Source: Tubulanus polymorphus (Eukaryota > Nemertea > Palaeonemertea > Tubulaniformes > Tubulanidae). Taken from it: a DNA stretch of 64,000 nt. The DNA is taken from positions 16,675,307 through 16,739,306 of the forward strand of contig NC_134031.1 in the NCBI RefSeq assembly GCF_964204645.1. Direction: 5' to 3'. The translations under genes were made by a program, and so were the position numbers. This document shows positions 25,413-36,622 of the stretch, piece after piece. Positions within the stretch are counted from its first letter, which is position 1. Every line of letters starts with the position of its first letter. The notes beneath the pieces are model-generated. The model was not told the origin of the DNA and did not search any database. It saw nothing but the letters and a program-made list of their open reading frames with translations.

Positions 25413-26025
25413 CAGGTGGAATGACCAGAAACAGATACTGTCAAAGCATACTCGATCATAGGACGATACGTAAGTGATGTGTCAGAATGAACAAAACTAG
25501 CAATAACGTCAGAGTACGGCCTGAAAAATTTTTTCAGAACTTTAGAATGAATCTGTCAGTTTTGTGAATGACCTTCGTTCACAGAAAGTCATTTCGAGAA
25601 GTGCGAATACGAATGTGCAATTGTTCAGGTTTTTTCCTATCATAAAAAACCGCCAGGAGCATAGAAATATATAGATTCTGTGTATCATAATTTCGGAGTG
25701 TCTTTTTTGCTCTGATAACGTGACCGACATATTTGATTTAGGCGACACCGACATCGAAATTGACTCCAATGTCACAGCTGGTTCCTGCCAACTGGCAATA
25801 TTCCAGATCAATCGTGAAGGTATCCGCATGTGACTGCTTCGTGCAAGATTTTACTGAACCGATTAAATGTAAACAAACTTTATGTGCTACTAAAAATAGA
25901 AGAAAGTTCCCATTTCAAAATCGTTTACGTCCTGTTCATATATTTATTTTTTGACGCTATATGGAATTTTTTTCGTCTGGATATGGATAACGTATTACAG
26001 TTACGAATACCAACAATACGATTTA

Positions 26026-26115
26026 CAGTCAAACTCGATTAAGCCGTCATTACATCTTTTGAGTCCGAATTTGTATTCCTAATTCAATTTACTAAGACGT
26101 GTAAATCGATATAAA
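26026..26115 (+). repeat. One-ended copy of a mariner-like MITE
   Basis: It begins TA-CAGTCAAAC, like the left end of 57911-58147, and shares TTTTGAGTCCGAATTTGTATT and the following AATTCAATTTA block with it. The inverted right end is missing. Confidence 0.5.
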
Positions 26116-26204
26116 GTCAACAAAATGCGCCGACTATGAATTTACCCTTATAGGAGTTTTTTGGGACAACAACGCGTCATGACGACTAATGAATTTACCC
26201 TTAA

Positions 26205-26400
26205 GCCCAACGCACACGGCAAAACATTTGTTTCGCCGAAACAGATAACACGTTTTTCAGAAATCGTTTTTTGCTCGTGAAAAGCGTTCTTCAGGTCGGC
26301 TTTTTTGTTTTGCCTCCCCGCAAACGGCATAACAAAAAACATCGAAAACGTTTTTTCTCGAGGAAAAAACGTTTTTTTTTCGGTGCCGTGTGCGTCGGGC
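26205..26400. mobile_element. TTAA-flanked MITE inserted in a duplicated host segment
   Basis: A 196-bp element with TTAA on both sides (26201-26204 and 26401-26404). Its ends are GCCCAACGCACACGGC and GCCGTGTGCGTCGGGC, inverted with one mismatch. The host word ACCCTTATAGGAGTTTTTTG occurs unbroken just upstream (26144-26163), and the element splits the second copy of it, giving a near-empty-site comparison. Internal ACGTTTTTT palindromes; no ORF. Confidence 0.85.
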
Positions 26401-28091
26401 TTAATAGGAGTTTTTTGGGCAACAACGTGTCTTGACATTGTGAACGGTAACCCCCAACAGAGTGTCGTTTGGTGGTTTCTACCACCGGACGGCTTTCCGT
26501 GTGTAGAATATAGTCACGAATTGAACACGCTGACGTCAATCAATTCGTATCAGAGTCCGTTAGTTATATCACTTCCCTGGTTATATTGAGGGAAAAGTCC
26601 ACTCACTAGGGCACATGGCACACCACACCAGCTGACACCGCAAACACAGATGCGAAATATAGCTGTGTTCTGAACCAGATCATATAAAAATCCCAATACA
26701 AGAAGACATCGATCAGATTTACGCATTTACAATATGCGCGCGGACTGGTAGAATGAATAAATCCTAACCATTTTCAATAACCAACACATTCGATTGTTCT
26801 AATTTTATAGTACTTAAAATGCACATATGTCATTTGTTTAGTATACAATATGTACCCTACTTGAGTACACTTTTTACTATACGTACATTCAAATCAACAA
26901 GATTATCCATTTTGTAAAAAATACATAATCTTTTTTTATGTATTTTTGATTTTGTCGACTATTTTTCACTGCAGTTCGTTAAGTATGCTAAGTACAAAAA
27001 TTTCCCATGATACCGAACTTGTCTCATACATAACATTTGTGTTTTATCAGTAAACATGGTCATTAATATGACTGTCATAGATATGTACGCAATAACCATC
27101 GATAATAGAGAGAAGTGTGAACTAAAATCTGCATTTTATTGTTTACCCGATTATAACGCTTCCTAAAGACAACAGATATCGAATATACGGTATACGCGCG
27201 TTCTATATAGTCGATACACATTCCAAGATTATCGAATTGGGTTTGAATTTATGTTTGCTCAATTAACGTTTGTCAGGCTTCTTAGAATAAATGGAAAGTT
27301 GTGTCATCTTATTCTTATAACTAAAGACAATGGGAAGATTTGAATTACAAATTTAGATACTATTTTCTTATCGTCACATAGAAAGGATCTTTTTTGATAA
27401 TATTCAGAAAAGAAGATCGGTCTTCAATTTTATTTTCCATCAGAAAAAAAATCCGTCAAATCAAATATAATTCAAAATATATACCAGATGACCACGAAGA
27501 AACTCACACATTGCCTATTTAAGTGCTTTGTACCCGATTGTCCTCATTGACGCGTTTTAAAGTCTCGATCTCGGCGCGTTTTGTACTCCAAAAGCGGAGT
27601 CCAGGGAGTCCACAGTTCGGACACGATAAGTCACACAAGCACCTGCAGGTAAAGCTAATGCGGGAGATGGTAACGTGATAATGCCTGGATGCTCTAGCTT
27701 TCGTTTTGAAAGACTATAAATTACTGTATATTATGTAGTTGTTGCCATATTGTATAATAATGACATTTTTTGTATATACTTCCTGTTGTTTTGTTTCTAC
27801 GGCCGGCTGCGCAAATAACTCATTCAAGGATGTTTACCTCCACCAGTAAAACATAAACAATAATTCATTTCGGCCTAGTTTTTTACCGCACTAACGCTTA
27901 TAAACCATTCGTTTCTAGTCCAAATGTTACAATGTACCAATTATATACAAATTCCATCATGATATGATCTTTTATTGTTCACGGCGTGTTGAAAATGATA
28001 CCGAAGGCATTAGTATGGAGATGCGTGGTTTGAACTTGAACAAGAGGTCGTGGTTCGGTACCGATGATGATGGTTAATGAGAAGAACGAAG

Positions 28092-28309
28092 CCCACTATG
28101 TACAAATTTTGAAATCGAGAATTTAACAGGGGTATATATACAAAGGAGAACAGGTTAATTATACCCCTGTGTTTAGTCAATATCCCACACCTGCCGATGA
28201 TCTCTAGGGTGAGATCGAAACGTCGTGAATTTTATATGTTAGATTGTTTGAATAAATGAATTCTCGATTTTAAAATTCTTTTAATTTGTACATAGTGGGT
28301 TTCTATCTT
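28092..28309. mobile_element. Inverted-repeat element containing a hammerhead-like hairpin
   Basis: CCCACTATGTACAAATT (28092-28108) and its exact complement (28293-28309) bound 218 bp. Inside at about 28191-28230 is CCGATGA, hairpin TCTC...GAGA, then CGAAACGTCG, a hammerhead-like arrangement with one core substitution. Non-coding. Confidence 0.6.
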
Positions 28310-29019
28310 ATTATCCGTTTATCACGTTTGAGTTTGGTTATCCTACTAGCAGAAATGACGACCACCCATATAATCTAGATCAATAAAGAAATCTAACTTC
28401 CTGGATTTCCTGAATTTGTTTTTCATAAGAACTGGCTAAGTAAGCCCGCGCAGTGTACGGTGAACAAGGAAAATTTGAACGTTTTCTACATGATAACAAA
28501 GATCTGAATGTATACTTGGAAAAAACGCCGCGGGAAAACCGTAATATTTCATACCAAGTTCGGAACAGGATGTATCCGTGACACGAGTCTGGCGACTTTC
28601 CGATTAAGTGGTGGTGTGCGTTATATTCATCATCTTCATAGGCGGATACAGACTAAAACAGGATGAAAATACAATTCATTTGGCTGTGGGTTTAATTCCA
28701 TATTTCAAAAAATAAATTAGTCAAAATGAATTAAGGATGATGAAATTCTTAAACTGTAATTACAAATAGTCACACGACCTACTAAAACCACCATGAGATC
28801 GTAGGTAGAATTTGAAAGATGTGAGCGTTGCATGACACATCACATGTTAATGAATGAATCTTGGCAACGGCTCAACGCAAATACTGTTTGGCGGGTTGCC
28901 ATTCGCTCGTTGATTGGTCGATAGTGAACCGTTTGAATGAAATACGTAAATTCCCGCTGCGCACGCACACGAAAACCCACCACAGTCAATGAAATTACCC
29001 ACGATCCATTGCGGTAGGG

Positions 29020-29026
29020 TATATAA
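29020..29026 (+). promoter_or_regulatory. TATA box, probable profilin promoter
   Basis: TATATAA lies about 30 bp upstream of a likely first, non-coding exon that ends at 29144 with the donor AAAG|GTTAGT. The next acceptor on this strand in a coding context is at 30191-30195, just before the profilin ATG. Confidence 0.4.
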
Positions 29027-30203
29027 CCGACGTAAACAGAGTCAAAGATAAACATATGCACGTTCGCAATAGAATACGCTCAGAATTATTTCATCGGGAA
29101 TTTACTTACGGATTTGCCTTTTTAATTCGATAATTTTAAGAAAGGTTAGTGAAATATAGATTCAACTAGTTTTCGATTACATATTTATTCAATTATCAAA
29201 CTGTAAATGGTTTTAAGGCGTGTTTTTTGCAACCAGACGGTTTGGTAGTATGTAGTACGTGGGTGCGCCATCTTCTCTCGAATTCTATAACGATAAGTTA
29301 GCAAGTTTAAATGTATTTCAATCTAATCTTACGACTGTTTCAAACTTGAAATTAGCTTGTATGTATTCTTTACTGTATTCATTTATCGGAAATCAAGTGT
29401 AGGACCTGAGAAATATATGTTTAGTGGCAACCTATTCAAAAACATTCATACCCTAGTAACCCAGTATTTTGTCATTTACATAATTTTATCTTTTAAAAAC
29501 TATAAATTTCGCCCGGATTTTATCGAAGAAAATTTATTTATGATCTCCAGCTTAATGGAGAGGCGTTATTCATGAAGATAGAAACGGAAATTTACCGATC
29601 ACAGTACAAACCAGATCAGGAACATATCGATTTAATGATAATAAGATTGGCACTGTGCCAATTGTGTCTGGCTTTCAGTACTCGGTTGTAGCGCGGTAAT
29701 AATAGCAACAGCAGTGATCGTGACGTCGATATACGGCGCGCGGGAAATAATAATAGCTAGACGACGTCAGGGCGAGGTGAATTATACGCAAATAGAGCCG
29801 TACGGATTGATCGAATGCCAAGCATTTTTTTGACGAGTTGATATTTACCCGACGACTAGACGCATATTTTTTCCAAGAGAAATTGGAAAAATCTATCCCT
29901 GAACTATATGGAAGCTGAGCCAACAATGAAGTTGCCCTCCTACATATAACAGAAACAACATTACTATGGCCTCGAAAGAGCCCGTGACATTCACGATATA
30001 TGACGGTCCCAATCAATTGAGCTATTGTTATACATCAAGGTTTCCGTTGGCGCATTAGCCCACGGGCTTCATATTTCCTCTATTCACGTTTTTGAAAAAT
30101 GCGCAACCACTTTCTAGGTTAGGCTAGGAAATGATACGTTATCGTTTTCTCTCTATTCCCGTCGTAATATTTCGTCTTCTCATTGTATTTTGCAGATTTC
30201 GAG

Positions 30204-31119
30204 ATGTGGGGTTTGATGGCACCGACTTCTGTGAACGCTCCTTCACAAGCCTGGAAGAAATGGCTCGAATACATACTGAAAGAGAAAAGTATGTTTTTCA
30301 AGTCGGCCGCTCTGGTTTATGAGAATGGCGTTACGGCGGCAGCTTCGAATGGTTTCCACGTATCCAGTTCGGAATTAGAGGTAAATATAATATTTATAGG
30401 TCACCAATTAGAACGGTTTCAAAGTACGTTGTACTACAACTACAAAGAAAACTTCATTCAATAGAATTTGATATTAAAATAAGTTGACTCATCATTTCGT
30501 CGCTTCTGGTCAACCGCAGTGATTTTCCACGATACTAGCATTATATATGAAGTCTTACTGGAATCTTACTCGCTCTCTTATCAGTCACTTATGATTTCAA
30601 ATTATTTGGACTTGATAAGTTTAGATAAGATTGAAACGTATAGAGTCCTAATGGGTGATTTGGGGCGCGCATAATTGAAAAACACTTGAAATCTATATAA
30701 CTGCACAGCTTGAACCTAAATCACATGAAATAAGCTTTTGAATTTGTTACGACGCATAATTCTGCTATACAACCTAAATAAATGACAAGTTTTGAAAAAC
30801 CGGGCAGATCTATTTAATTTATGTACATGTATTATGTATCAAGTTCATATTGTATAATCATTTTGTTTCGTTTGTGTAGATTGTGAAGAGAATTTTCCAT
30901 GGCGCTAAACCGGAAAGAATTATCGTCAATGACGTAACCTACTGTGTGAAAAGTATCGAAAACAATCACGTGATCGCCTTTAACGGTTCGAAATATTTGG
31001 TCATCAGCAAAAGTCAACAGATGTTCGTCTTCGGACTATGTACGTCGCGGATGCGTAGCACCGACGCATCCCACTTCATAGGACGGGTAGCTAATAGTCT
31101 ATCGGAGAAAGCTTACTAA
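30204..31119 (+). CDS. Profilin family protein, two coding exons
   Basis: Actin-monomer-binding family; profilins regulate filament assembly and bind poly-Pro proteins in the cytosol. Exons 30204-30380 and 30880-31119 (phase 0) encode 138 aa, the usual profilin length. The first exon starts at an acceptor (TTTTGCAG, 30195) with the ATG 8 bp inside. The N-terminal W-x2-W/Y helix (AWKKWLEYIL) is present, followed by the AALVYENGVTAAAS strand. The C-terminal half, PERIIVNDVTYCVKSI, KYLVISKSQQMFVFGL and a final helix, follows the profilin fold. Sequence is divergent from canonical animal profilin-1. A non-coding exon at about 29050-29144 probably supplies the 5' UTR. Confidence 0.75.
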
Positions 31120-34100
31120 TCGGTTGGAACCCTTTTAGGAAATTTTATCTCATTTCATAGAATCTTCTTGCACCAACAATGCAGTTATCTCTCCGAGAGA
31201 CGACGTCTGTTTTTGCTTGTCAAGGTCACGGTTGCGGCGGATGAGAGCTGGTGGTAATCAACTGACTAGACGGCATATAGAAACAATGATGCAGCGGCAT
31301 CTCGCAAACAAAATTCCGCGCGTGTCAACCGGTCGTGTTTGTGAACCAGACAGTTATTTACGCAGACGGCTGGAGTGACGAGAGACTTCATTATTTTATT
31401 GGCCGCGTTGTAGCGGTCAAATCAGTATTAGTTGCTGTTTGTTTCGCCATGTGTGACGTATGACAATTGACTTTCAGTAACGTTTGGACATTTGCCAAAT
31501 AACTCGGTCGTTTCCTGTGCTGCCGTAGAACATAGATTTATTGATGCGTTTCGAAATTAAACACCTCTGAAAAATCGAAATGCGTAGTTCATGGCGTGTG
31601 AAAGTCACACTGCCTTATTTGGCTATGATACAAAATTATTCTCTTTTCGAATTGGACGTTATCACGTCTGGGTTTTACAAGCCTCATTTTTCAACAATGT
31701 GGACTCATTTTTCCCACTGCTATCGTAAAGTATACAAAATTTCGGTTAATGCTTTTTTGTGTTTCTAATGAAAATTCTGTTATTGCTGTCTAAACATGCT
31801 GAACATTTTTAAGACAATCATTGAAAAATATTGCATCACGGTACCACGGTAAGCGTGGCTGGTATCAAATCTCTTCATTTCAACGTCTCTAAGGCCATAT
31901 GAAAATAAATTGTTCTTGATTCTCATCAGCTCCCTCTCCGAATTTAGCCGCCATCAGGTTTTTTTTCATCTTATTTTGAAATAAAATGTAAAACTACCAG
32001 TTTAAGAATTAGACTAACAATATTATTCACAGAAGTCATCTATTTGCTGCCAAGCATGTAGCTAAACACTTGAAGCATCTGATAGTCTAAATCTTCGCAA
32101 ACGTAGCCAGGGTTCAATAAGTTTAAATTGATTATTAAAAGCTAGTTCCATCACCCGTTTCCTGCACAAGTCTTCATTAGAGCTTTTGCAGTATTTTGTA
32201 TACAGAATATAAAATATAAACCTCCCTCTTTAATGATTTTTCACAACTTCTGATGAGAAAAATCAAGTAATTTATTTCGTATGGCCTTACTATGAATTTG
32301 CAGAGGTTCGCCACCGAAAAATTGTTCCCGAGGAGCGGCATATTTTCGCAGCGATATCCCATAAATTGTTGCTTAATCAGTTTTAGAAATAGTGGTTTTG
32401 AAATCGGTCGTCAATTAGTTTGAAAATGTCAAACGAAATATAAAATAGAAGAAATTATAAACTGTAGGATTTTCAGATGCAGTCAAAGAAATATCAACGA
32501 GCATTGTGAACAATAATTCCAAACGTAAACATGACAACATGATTTAGAAACTAGTCAATCCTTATTGTGTCTTCGAATCCCTTTTTCCAAAGGGATGCGG
32601 ACGAGTGATTAGTGCTCGATTAACATATCAATCAATGCAATATATTCAATACAAACGCGTTGTTTTTACTGAAAAAAAATGAACGTCTTGTAAATTGTAC
32701 ATATAAAAGGTATTTATTAGCTTTGTAAATAACTTGTATTTTATGAACGTACGTTCTGTGTGTGAGTGTGTATGATAACTTTGCTGGCGAACTCTGTGTT
32801 CTGGTATTCGAATTTTCTTGCGGGTGCTTTTGACCGTTTTATATACGTACTGCCTGGAAAAACCTAGCACTTCACCGATTTATTTGAAACCGCAATATTT
32901 CCCGCAGTGTTGTCCTATCGATGAATCAGGTGATTTGAGCGTTCAGAAATCGTAAGATAGATAAATCCAAAAATAGAATTAAACTTTGCACACAAAATTC
33001 TAGACCATCGATGTCAAAAGCTTTTTGTTGATACATTTGATAAAATTTGAACTTTTAAGTGAAAATTCATTGAAATTCTTGTGTATGTGTGTGTATGAAG
33101 TAAGCGAGTGCCTCGATATTCTTTTTCTATGTGTAATTGTGATCGTTTACCATAAAATCTAAATGGCGATTATATTGTGCTGGTGGTGTATCAAACACAG
33201 ATACAGTTTCTATCGTCATATGCAACGTGTTCAATGCAAGTATTTTAACATGTCTCGATTATAGATATACTGTCTCAACTCAGTATGTGTGGCGTGCACC
33301 TATAGTTTGATAGTTTACAACGAGTTATATAGCAACACATCGAAACCTAATTGAGAAAAATCATCAAATATACTGCTTTGAATATTGAATGCGAAATAAT
33401 ATCCACTGTCGAGACATATCGTAAAGATTTTTTGACATCCGACACTGTATTTGATTGTTTATGACTTATTTTCATATACCCACAATTTTGTCGAATGTCT
33501 TCTGTTAGTTACGCAAGGTTATTTCAAGAGAGAACAAACTGCGTGTCGTTATTGGCGACTGCAGTAAACGCAAACTGAAAAAAATTATCGCGATTTACTT
33601 CTGAAAATAGTAGACACCGGCAATTCTTTTTTCGACAGGATTTTAACGTGAGAAACGGGTCTAATTAAAGAAACAAGTAATTCTTGTTTTTTTATGACCA
33701 AAAGTAAGATTTTTGATCGACCTTATAATCTGAAGAAAAAACTGAAAACAAGGACTTCGTTATTCTCGATAAGAATGCTGTTGCTTTTTGAAGAATTCGT
33801 TTGGTTTGAAAGTGCTACTCGTGTGTGTGATTGTGATAATAACTGAAAATTGATGTACCTTTTTGTGCTTTGAATAAGTGTTTAATGTCTTTTTTTGTAA
33901 CATTTTGTACACGGAGAAAAGTATATTTTAAGACCTTCCTGTATCTAATATACATGTATATCAATCATTATTGAAAGAAAGATTTTACAAATCGATTTTA
34001 ATTCGTTTGATATTTTAATGAGAAGATGAAATAATTATCCGTACCTTGATCAGAAATTAAATCGGCAACTTATTCGAGATGCTGTTGATTTTCGATGTTA

Positions 34101-34236
34101 AAGATTAGAATGTATTGTTTGTTAATGACAGTCAAATTTAAGTTATTGTTTTTAGAAAAATAAACTAAAATTCGCTGTATTTAAAACTGCTGATTTTGAA
34201 TTTACTGAGATTTATTTTCTACTGGGAAGCTGCATG
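31120..34236 (+). other. Profilin 3' UTR and intergenic sequence
   Basis: 3.1 kb of AT-rich sequence with no supported coding exon on either strand. Part is probably profilin 3' UTR; an AATAAA at about 34158 is one possible end. No element with clear termini was found here. Confidence 0.4.
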
Positions 34237-34560
34237 AAACCTCGGTCAACTCGGACAAAATCTTCAGGACAGTTTCTATACGCACGACGTTTCTTGGTCC
34301 GACCAGGGAAGTGTGATGAGATGGAATACGGACGCTTTTAATTGCCGGATGTAGGCTATTCAATTCAGCCCGTACATCAAAGGTTACCGCAACAGCAGTA
34401 AGCTACGCTTATCGAGTGTGTGTTACCAGCTGAACACCAGTCAACATCAACTTTGATTCGGTCGCAGAACAACCCGCAATAGTTTTAGCCCGATAAATGT
34501 TCTGCGATCGATACTACGCATGCGCACTGCAGTTCATTGAACCACGTGGAAGTGGCTGTG

Positions 34561-34567
34561 TATAAAC
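34561..34567 (+). promoter_or_regulatory. TATA-like box of the RAG1-N-like gene
   Basis: TATAAAC about 60 bp before a donor AAAAAG|GTATGT at 34628-34629, which would end a short non-coding first exon. The matching acceptor TTTTTAG is at 35005, 2 bp before the ATG. Confidence 0.4.
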
Positions 34568-34657
34568 ATATTTTTCTTTAGAAAATCGGTTGAAATTCAA
34601 CAATTTCTCGTAAAATTTGTCCAAAAAGGTATGTATTTTTATTCTTCTATATCTCCG

Positions 34658-34755
34658 AAACCCGGAATCGGAACATTAAGTGTTTATATTGTGATTAAAG
34701 TCTGTTTTTATGTGTTAAACATATGTTTTTGCCAGTTCGTTCCGATTCCGGGTTT
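34658..34755. repeat. 17-bp inverted repeat inside the transposon's 5' UTR intron
   Basis: AAACCCGGAATCGGAAC and its exact complement GTTCCGATTCCGGGTTT are about 64 bp apart. It looks like a small secondary insertion or a structural hairpin of the element. Confidence 0.6.
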
Positions 34756-34976
34756 AGCGTTATTTGGGCATTGAAGATGTCAAATATTTCGGCCCAGACT
34801 CGCGCAGCTTTCGTTTCTGACGTCATGTTGCTATGTTACGACACAGACATATACATGAAGTATGATCTTTAAAATGTGTATTTACTACATAATAATGTTA
34901 CTTAATAACGCTTACATTAGGCCTACAAATTATTGTCCCCCATATAAACCAAGTTGCCTAAATAGCATCAGCAATC

Positions 34977-35906
34977 TCATTTAATTAACCTTTTCTTGTT
35001 TTTAGTCATGGATCTTTGTCGATTGTGTGGAAAAAATGCGAAACCTCCGGATCGTCGTCCTATCGATAAAAATAATTTCAAAAGCCATGTGAAGGAGTTG
35101 TTCAACATTGATTTTGATGATGATACTGAACAGTACCCGATATATATCTGTAATATGTGTCGTGTCAAATTACAAAAATGGCGTAAGAACAAAAACGTTA
35201 AAAAAACTGTCCCTGTGACTATCACAACATGAAACTTTGCCCACATTTTATCCAAATCTTTCGCAGTGCTTATGTGAATGGCGGAACATAATGTATCTTG
35301 AATTTTTGTAAACCACTGGTTAATTCCAAGTCTGGACGGCGACGTATTTGTAGTCAAAATTTTATCGATCGATTTTCCATTATGTACTGCTGCCATTCCA
35401 TTTGAACTGAATTTAAATACTCGATGGTTAATCACTTCAGTCATAGCCTTTTCCAAATATATAGTGTTCCTGCGAAAATAATAATAATGATTATTATTTT
35501 AACATGTACTTATCTGGATTTTTTATATTATGTTTATATATTATTTTCTGTATTCGTTTATTATTTTATAACCTAAAAGGATTGTATTGATTATAAAAAT
35601 AAATGTAAAAAATACCTGTATGTGTGTTTTCTCGTGTTCAGATCGCAGTCTCTGGTCAGCTGAGCCTGAGAAGTACCTATATGAAAAAGAAAAGGAAAGA
35701 ATAAAGTGCCTGCAATTAGGTGGAAACTATTCCGATATTACATTGATTCAAAAGGAATAACACTCACTAGAATCGGCCGAATTAGTTGATCCTGATCCAG
35801 AGGATTCCCGTAATATTTCCGTATCGATCTGAACCAATTCGTCACTATCAAAGAATAGTTCGTCAAAATCGTCATCATTTATAATTTCGTTGACAACCGT
35901 TGCCAT
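34977..35906 (-). CDS. Unidentified three-exon gene inside the transposon, antisense to the RAG1-N-like gene
   Basis: Exons 35906-35768, 35616-35676 and 35469-34977 have GT..AG borders in consistent phase (139, 61 and 493 nt, total 231 codons). The start is ATG with an acidic N-terminus (MATVVNEIINDDDFDELFF, then Ser-rich), next QLTRDCDLNTRKHTYRNTIYLEKAMTEVI, then INQWFTKIQDTLCSA and DLDKMWAKFH. The last 85 codons are the exact antisense of the RAG1-N-like CDS and look like shadow sequence, so the real protein may end or splice near 35230. The family is not recognised. The open frames and splice signals suggest a real second gene of the element. Confidence 0.5.
35008..35232 (+). CDS. RAG1-N-terminal-like zinc-binding protein of the transposon
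   Basis: A 74-aa protein. It begins MDLCRLCGKN and has four zinc-ligand cysteines, C4, C7, C48 and C51 (CRLC and CNMC). In between are the RR, the helix FKSHVKELFNID, and a YPIYIC approach to the second pair. The pattern CRxCG..RR..(I/V)..(L/V)F.ID...D....P...C..C resembles the Cys-rich N-terminal region of vertebrate RAG1 (CRICG...RR...VFRIDV...CHNC). The ATG is 2 bp after an acceptor; a short non-coding exon probably precedes it. The C-terminal tail is basic (KLQKWRKNKNVKK). No catalytic core follows before the stop. Likely role: DNA or protein binding for an element; not demonstrated. Confidence 0.7.
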   Translation: MDLCRLCGKNAKPPDRRPIDKNNFKSHVKELFNIDFDDDTEQYPIYICNMCRVKLQKWRKNKNVKKTVPVTITT

Positions 35907-36000
35907 TTTAATACAGCGGAAAGAACCGATATCACGATTGATAAAACACTATATCCGTCTGAAGCGATGTAGAGAGAATCGCACAATGATAACGAAAAAG

Positions 36001-36330
36001 TCCAAAAATGTTAGTAGTTTATTCAACGTTTCGTCTATGTCCTAATAGTCATCTTCAGAAATAATGAATACTACAGAAATTATGAGAGATATATACAATC
36101 CAGAGACAAAGAGACTAATTCAAGTAATCAGAGATGATACAAACTAAAGGAAAATTAACGTAGAAACAGTTACACGCTAAAACAGATTAAAGAGAAGCAG
36201 TTAAGAGACAGACTAGGGGGCACTTAAATTTAAGACAATTGTGAATACAAGTTGATCGACTAAAATTGATGAGGGGAAATCAGGTGTTGAGTTTAACCAG
36301 TTTACAGAGGAATTTTTATATAAGTTTATT
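36001..36330 (-). repeat. Retroelement-like fragment with a hammerhead-like end
   Basis: On the minus strand CTGAAGATGACTAT, a short loop, ATAGACGAAACGTTG and AATAAAC occur in that order near 36070-36030. This resembles the hammerhead-bearing ends of Penelope-like elements. The rest of the interval is AT-rich and non-coding. It lies within the 34304-36524 transposon, so it is either part of it or a nested insertion. Confidence 0.35.
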
Positions 36331-36622
36331 ATGGGATGAAAAACCGATATTCGGAAACAACTGAATTATTACGGAGATTCCCGATCTCGCTGGTTATCGC
36401 TTATCGGCGCGTTACGTAACAAAGCGCTCGCCGACGAACCGTTATCGGCTTTAGGGCAATTACAACGCACATTCGACAAGAGCTGCACAATAGCGTCCGT
36501 ATTCCATCTCATCACACTTCCCTGGTCCGACTAAGTCCGAGTTGGCCGAGGTTTTCTGTATGGTATAAATTCCTTCTAAAGAAACAACAGGTATTTGAGG
36601 TCGGAGGAACTATCTAAAGAGG

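Larger units (their letters stand above)
24624..29010. other. Intergenic region, no protein gene seen
   Basis: AT-rich sequence without a convincing coding exon. It holds a hammerhead-like motif (25369-25412), a half mariner-like repeat (26026-26115), a TTAA MITE (26205-26400), and an inverted-repeat element with a second hammerhead-like motif (28092-28309). A GC-richer patch at about 27540-27650 ends CACCTGCAG|GTAAAG and could be a 5' UTR exon of an alternative transcript, but nothing confirms it. Confidence 0.5.
34304..36524 (+). mobile_element. DNA transposon carrying a RAG1-N-terminal-like gene (N-RAG-TP-like)
   Basis: 2,221 bp bounded by perfect 32-bp terminal inverted repeats that start CAGGGAAGTGTGATGAG and end on the complement of GGAATACGGACGC. 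The direct repeat GTCCGAC (7 bp) abuts both ends. It carries a plus-strand gene for a RAG1-N-terminal-like zinc protein (35008-35232) and a three-exon minus-strand gene (35906-34977). No transposase core with a DDE signature was seen, so this copy is probably non-autonomous. From memory, an Aplysia transposon called N-RAG-TP encodes a RAG1 N-terminal-like protein; membership of that family is inference. CAGGG termini with 7-bp duplications do not settle the superfamily. Confidence 0.8.
34237..36555. mobile_element. Older palindromic MITE split by a later insertion
   Basis: AAACCTCGGTCAACTCGGAC at the left and GTCCGAGTTGGCCGAGGTTTT at the right are inverted ends of a small element. Once the 2,221-bp insertion at 34304-36524 and one 7-bp target copy are removed, about 90 bp remain. 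It is the host of the RAG1-N-like transposon. Confidence 0.75.

Noticed and set aside
28840-29061. 73-codon minus-strand frame
   Set aside because: It overlaps the TATA box and first exon region of profilin and has no domain or splice support.
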